Part shown: piece by piece, positions 60,931 to 64,000 of the stretch
Position numbering within the stretch: the first letter of the stretch is position 1
Layout: each line of letters opens with the position of its first letter
Origin: Hydractinia symbiolongicarpus
Taxonomy: Eukaryota > Cnidaria > Hydrozoa > Anthoathecata > Hydractiniidae
Length of the DNA: 64,000 nucleotides
Assembly (NCBI RefSeq): GCF_029227915.1
Contig: NC_079886.1
Location: 26,762,501-26,826,500 of the forward strand
Direction of reading: 5' to 3'
The notes under the pieces: generated by a model
Seen by the model: the letters and a program-made list of their open reading frames with translations, nothing else
Told to the model about the DNA's origin: nothing
The model's database searches: none
Made by a program: the position numbers and the translations under genes

Positions 60931-61726
60931 AATTTAAAGATTCGTTCGGGAAATGAGTTTACTCCCTGCGTACGTTCTTTGTATACTTTTGACTATACGG
61001 GCCGGGTCCGGGATTTACGGGAAATCGCGGGTTTTCGTTTGCCGGAGATTAACCTCCTTTTATTCAGCCTCTCATCAAAAATGAAATCATTTTTGAAAAC
61101 TACAACTCTCCTGCGTTTTAGTGGTGAAGAAATAATTTAAAAAATCGTTCAAGAAATGAGTTTACTCCCTGGGTACTTTCTTTGTATACATTCGACTATC
61201 CGGCCAAGCCCGGGATTTACGGCAAATCGCGGGTTTGCGTTTGCCGGCGATTAAACTCCTTTTATTTAGCAACTCATCAAAAATGAAATCATTTTTGAAA
61301 ACTACAAGTCTCATGCGTTTTAGTGGTGAAGAAATAATTTAAAAAATCGTTCGGGAAATGAGTTTACTCCCTGGATATTTTCTTTGTATACATTCGACTA
61401 TACGGCCAAGCCCGGGATTTACGGGAAATCGCGGGTTTTTGTTTGCCGGCGCATAAACTCCTTTTATTCAGCGTCTCATCAAAAACGAAATCATTTTTGA
61501 AAACTACAAGTCTCATGCGTTTTAGTGGTGAAAAATAATTTAAAGAATCCTTCGGGAAATGAGTTTACTCCCTGGGTACTTTCTTTGTATACTTTTGACT
61601 ATACGGGCCGAGTCCGGGATTTACGGGAAATTGCGGGTTTTCGTTTGCCGGCGATTAAACTCCTTTTATTCTGCGTCTCATCAAAAATGAAATCGTTTAT
61701 GAAAACTACAAGTCTTATGCGTTTTA

Positions 61727-61747
61727 GTGGTATAAAATTCGTTCGGG
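61727..61747 (+). repeat. 12-bp linker deletion, second instance
   Basis: GTGGTATAAAATTCGTTCGG shows the same loss of about 12 bp as at 47.84 kb, with an added T in the A tract and a one-base gain just after (GGGATATTGAG). The loss removes the TAA that normally ends one frame. It lets two monomers read as one frame of 137 codons (61,525-61,938), the longest in the window and an artefact. Confidence 0.83.
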
Positions 61748-63553
61748 ATATTGAGTTTACTCCCAGTTTACTTTCTTTGTATACATTTGACTATACGGGT
61801 CAGGCCCGGGATTTACGGCAAATTGCGGGTTTTCGTTTGCCGGCGATTAAACTCCTTTTATTCAGCGTCTCATCAAAAACGAAATCATTTTTGAAAACTA
61901 CAAGTCTCATGCGTTTTAGTGGTGAAAAAATAATTTAAAAAATCGTTCGGGAAATGAGTTTACTCCCTGGGTACTTTCTTTGTAAACTTTTGACTATACG
62001 GGCCGAGTCCGGGATTTACAGGAATTCGCGGGTTTTCGTTTGCCGGCGATTAAACTCCTTTTATTCAGCGTCTCATAAAAAATGAAATCATTTTTGAAAA
62101 CTACAAGTCACATGCGTCTTAGTGGTGAAAAAATAATTTAAAAAATCGTTCGGCAAATGAGTTTACTCCCTGGGTATTTTCTTTGTATACATTCGACTAT
62201 ACGGCCAAGCCCAGGATTTACGGGAAATCGCGGGTTTTCGTTTGCCGGCGATTAAACTCCCTTTATTCAGGGTCTCATCAAAAACGAAATCATTTTTGAA
62301 AACTACAAGTCTCATGCGTTTTAGTGGTGAAAAATAGTTTAAAGAATCCTTCGGGAAATGAGTTTACTCACTGGGTACTTTCTTTGTATACTTTTGACTA
62401 TACGGGCCGAGTCCGGGATTTACGGGAAATTGCGGGTTTTTGTTTGCCGGCGATTAAACTCCTTTTATTCTGCGTCTCATCAAAAATGAAATCGTTTTTA
62501 AAAACTACAAGTCTTATGCGTTTTAGTGGTAAAAAATTAATTTAAAAAAACGTTCGGGAAATGAGTTTACTCCCAGTTTACTTTCTTTGTATACTTTTGA
62601 CTATACGAGCCGGGTCCGGGATTTACGGGAAATCGCGGGTTTTCGTTTGCCGGCGATTAAACTCCTTTTATTTAGCGTCTCATCAAAAATGAAATCATTT
62701 TTGAAAACTACAAGTCTCATGCGTTTTAGTGGTGAAAAAATAATTTAAAGAATCGTTCGGGAAATGAGTTTACTCCCTGGGTACTTTCTTTGTATACATT
62801 CGACTATACGGGGCGATTCCGGGATATACAGGAAATCGCGGGTTTTCGTTTGCCGGCGATTAAACTCCTTTTATTTAGCGTCTCAACAAAAATGAAATCA
62901 TTTTTGAAAACTACAAGTCTCATGCGTTTTAGTGGTGAAAAAATAATTTAAAGAATCGTTCGGGAAATGAAATTACTCCCTGTGTACTTCCTTTGTATAC
63001 TTTTGACTATATGGGCCGAGTCCGCGATTTACGGGAAATTGCGGGTTTTCGTTTGCCGGCGATTAAACTCCTTTTATTCTGCGTCTCATCAAAAATGAAA
63101 TCGTTTTTGAAAATTACAAGTCTTATGCGTTTTAGTGGTAAAAAATTAATTTAAAAAATCGTTCGGGAAATGATTTTACTCCCAGTTTACTTTCTTTGTA
63201 TACATTTGACTATACCGGTCAAGCCCGGGATTTACGAGAAATTGCAGGTTTTCGTTTGCCGGCGATTAAACTCCTTTTATTCAGCGTCTCATCAAAAATG
63301 AAATCATTTTTGAAAACTACAAGTCTCATGCGTTTTAGTGTTGAAGAAATATTTCAAAAAATCGTTCGGGAAATGAGTTTACTCCCTGGGTATTTTCTTT
63401 GTATACATTTGACTATACGGGTCAAGCCCGGGATTTACGGCAAATCGCGGGTTTTCGTTTGCCGGCGATTAAACTCCTTTTATTCAGCGTCTCATCAAAA
63501 ATGAAATCATTTTTTAAAACTACAAGTCTCATGCGTTTCAGTCGTGAAAAAAT

Positions 63554-63756
63554 AATTTAAAGAATCGTTCGGGAAATGAGTTTACTCCCTGGGTACTTTC
63601 TTTGTATACTTTTGACTATACGGGCCCAGTCCGGGATTTACGGGAAATTGCGGGTTTTCGTTTGCCGGCGATTAAACTCCTTTTATTCAGCGTCTCATCA
63701 AAAATGAAATCGTTTTTGAAAACTACAAGTCTTATGCGTTTTAGTGGTAATAAATT
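63554..63756 (+). repeat. Reference monomer (203 bp), near the consensus
   Basis: This monomer starts at the AATTTAAA landmark and ends just before the next one, giving exactly 203 bp. It is close to the hand-made consensus of 36 C, 43 G and 13 CpG. In monomer coordinates the consensus carries GAGTTTACTC near 26-35, GTATA (51-55) facing TATAC (64-68), CGGG at 68, 79, 88 and 98, AATCGC (93-98) facing GCGATT (115-120), the palindrome GCCGGC (111-116) and the AT-rich dyad at 145-166. Since 203 is not a multiple of three, reading frames shift from monomer to monomer, which speaks against a repeated protein. Confidence 0.9.
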
Positions 63757-64000
63757 AATTTAAAAAATCGTTCGGGAAATGAGTTTACTCCCAGTTTACT
63801 TTCTTTGTATACATTCCACTATACGGGTCAAGCCCGGGATTTACGGCAAATCGCGGGTTTTCGTTTGCCGGCGATTAAACGCCTTTTATACAGCGTCTCA
63901 TCAAAAATGAAATCATTTTTGAAAACTACAAGTCTCATGCGTTTTAGTGGTGAAAAAATAATTTAAAGAATCGTTTGGGAAATGAGTTTACTCCCTGGGT

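Larger units (their letters stand above)
1..64000 (+). repeat. Satellite DNA array, about 203-bp monomer, whole window
   Basis: The same unit of about 203 bp recurs from the first base to the last, always in the same orientation. Landmarks recur in every monomer: an AATTTAAA start, GAGTTTACTC, TTCTTTGTATAC, a CGGG-rich core, GCCGGCGATTAAA, AGCGTCTCATCA, TTTTTGAAAAC and ATGCGTTTTAGTGG. Recurrence is 202-203 bp except in a few monomers with short indels. I found no inverted monomer, no transposon and no non-satellite gap. The array is open at both ends. Such blocks are typical of eukaryotic heterochromatin; the family and species are not recognised. Any ORF found here is a shadow of the repeat. 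Confidence 0.98.
60694..64000 (+). repeat. Zone F: mixed zone D/E monomers to the window end
   Basis: About sixteen monomers without a clear internal HOR. CAACTCTCCTGCG, CAACTCATC, GGGTCAGGCCC and the 12-bp linker deletion tie 61.1-61.9 kb to 47.2-48.0 kb at an offset of about 13.9 kb. GATTCCGGGATATACAGG recurs near 62.82 kb. The last monomers revert to a near-consensus state, and the array leaves the window within a monomer. Confidence 0.75.

Noticed and set aside
61525-61938. 137-codon ORF as a possible gene
   Set aside because: It is two satellite monomers read through a linker deletion; the second half repeats the first with variant residues. It starts at GTG and has no independent evidence.
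1-64000. CRISPR array
   Set aside because: There are no short repeats alternating with unrelated spacers. The whole 203-bp unit is conserved, and no cas-like gene is present.
1-64000. Telomeric repeats, transposon insertions, or rRNA/tRNA genes inside the array
   Set aside because: I scanned for breaks in the 203-bp rhythm. The breaks I found are small indels (1, 10, 12 and 16 bp) or hybrid junctions, with no foreign sequence.
1-64000. Minus-strand genes
   Set aside because: No long minus-strand frame exists. The bias to plus-strand ORFs simply reflects where stops fall in the monomer.

Overview
All 64 kb of this window is one uninterrupted satellite DNA array. I see no gene, RNA gene, transposon or unique sequence anywhere in it. 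The repeat unit is a monomer of about 203 bp. Roughly 315 copies lie head to tail, all in the same orientation, and the array runs off both ends of the window. A hand-built consensus monomer is about 39% GC. Its middle, monomer positions about 61-120, is near 57% GC, and the rest is near 31% GC. A pure satellite block of this size indicates eukaryotic constitutive heterochromatin (centromeric, pericentromeric or subtelomeric). I do not recognise the family and cannot name the organism. The consensus is CpG-rich (13 CpG, about 1.7 times expectation), which argues against long, heavy germline CpG methylation.

The structure lies in how variant monomers are ordered. Diagnostic substitutions and indels divide the array into zones with their own higher-order repeats (HORs). 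Zone A (1 to about 11.2 kb) uses four private monomer variants in a 16-monomer HOR (3,245 bp), with a later 6-monomer duplication inside the second copy. Zone B (about 11.2-36 kb) is built on an 11-monomer HOR (about 2,232 bp), visible as four successive copies near 16.2, 18.5, 20.7 and 22.9 kb. It is overprinted by duplications of 1, 2, 3, 6 and 8 monomers. Zone C (36.07-44.5 kb) is two nearly identical copies of a 21-monomer, 4,256-bp block. Zone D (44.5-49.6 kb) is a mixed stretch holding some of the most diverged monomers. Zone E (49.6-60.7 kb) is two copies of a 28-monomer, 5,643-bp block with smaller 4-monomer repeats nested inside; its second copy has lost exactly one monomer. Zone F (60.7-64 kb) mixes zone D and zone E monomers.

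Several junction monomers are hybrids: the left part belongs to one variant and the right part to another. These are the expected scars of unequal exchange in register. Nesting gives a relative order of events: small tandem expansions first, then large block duplications, then single-monomer losses.

Open reading frames of 60-137 codons occur on the plus strand, but they are repeat artefacts. Most begin at TTG or GTG, they recur with the repeat period, and the longer ones simply read from one monomer into the next in a different frame. No CDS is annotated. The features below tile the whole window, so no stretch is left undescribed.
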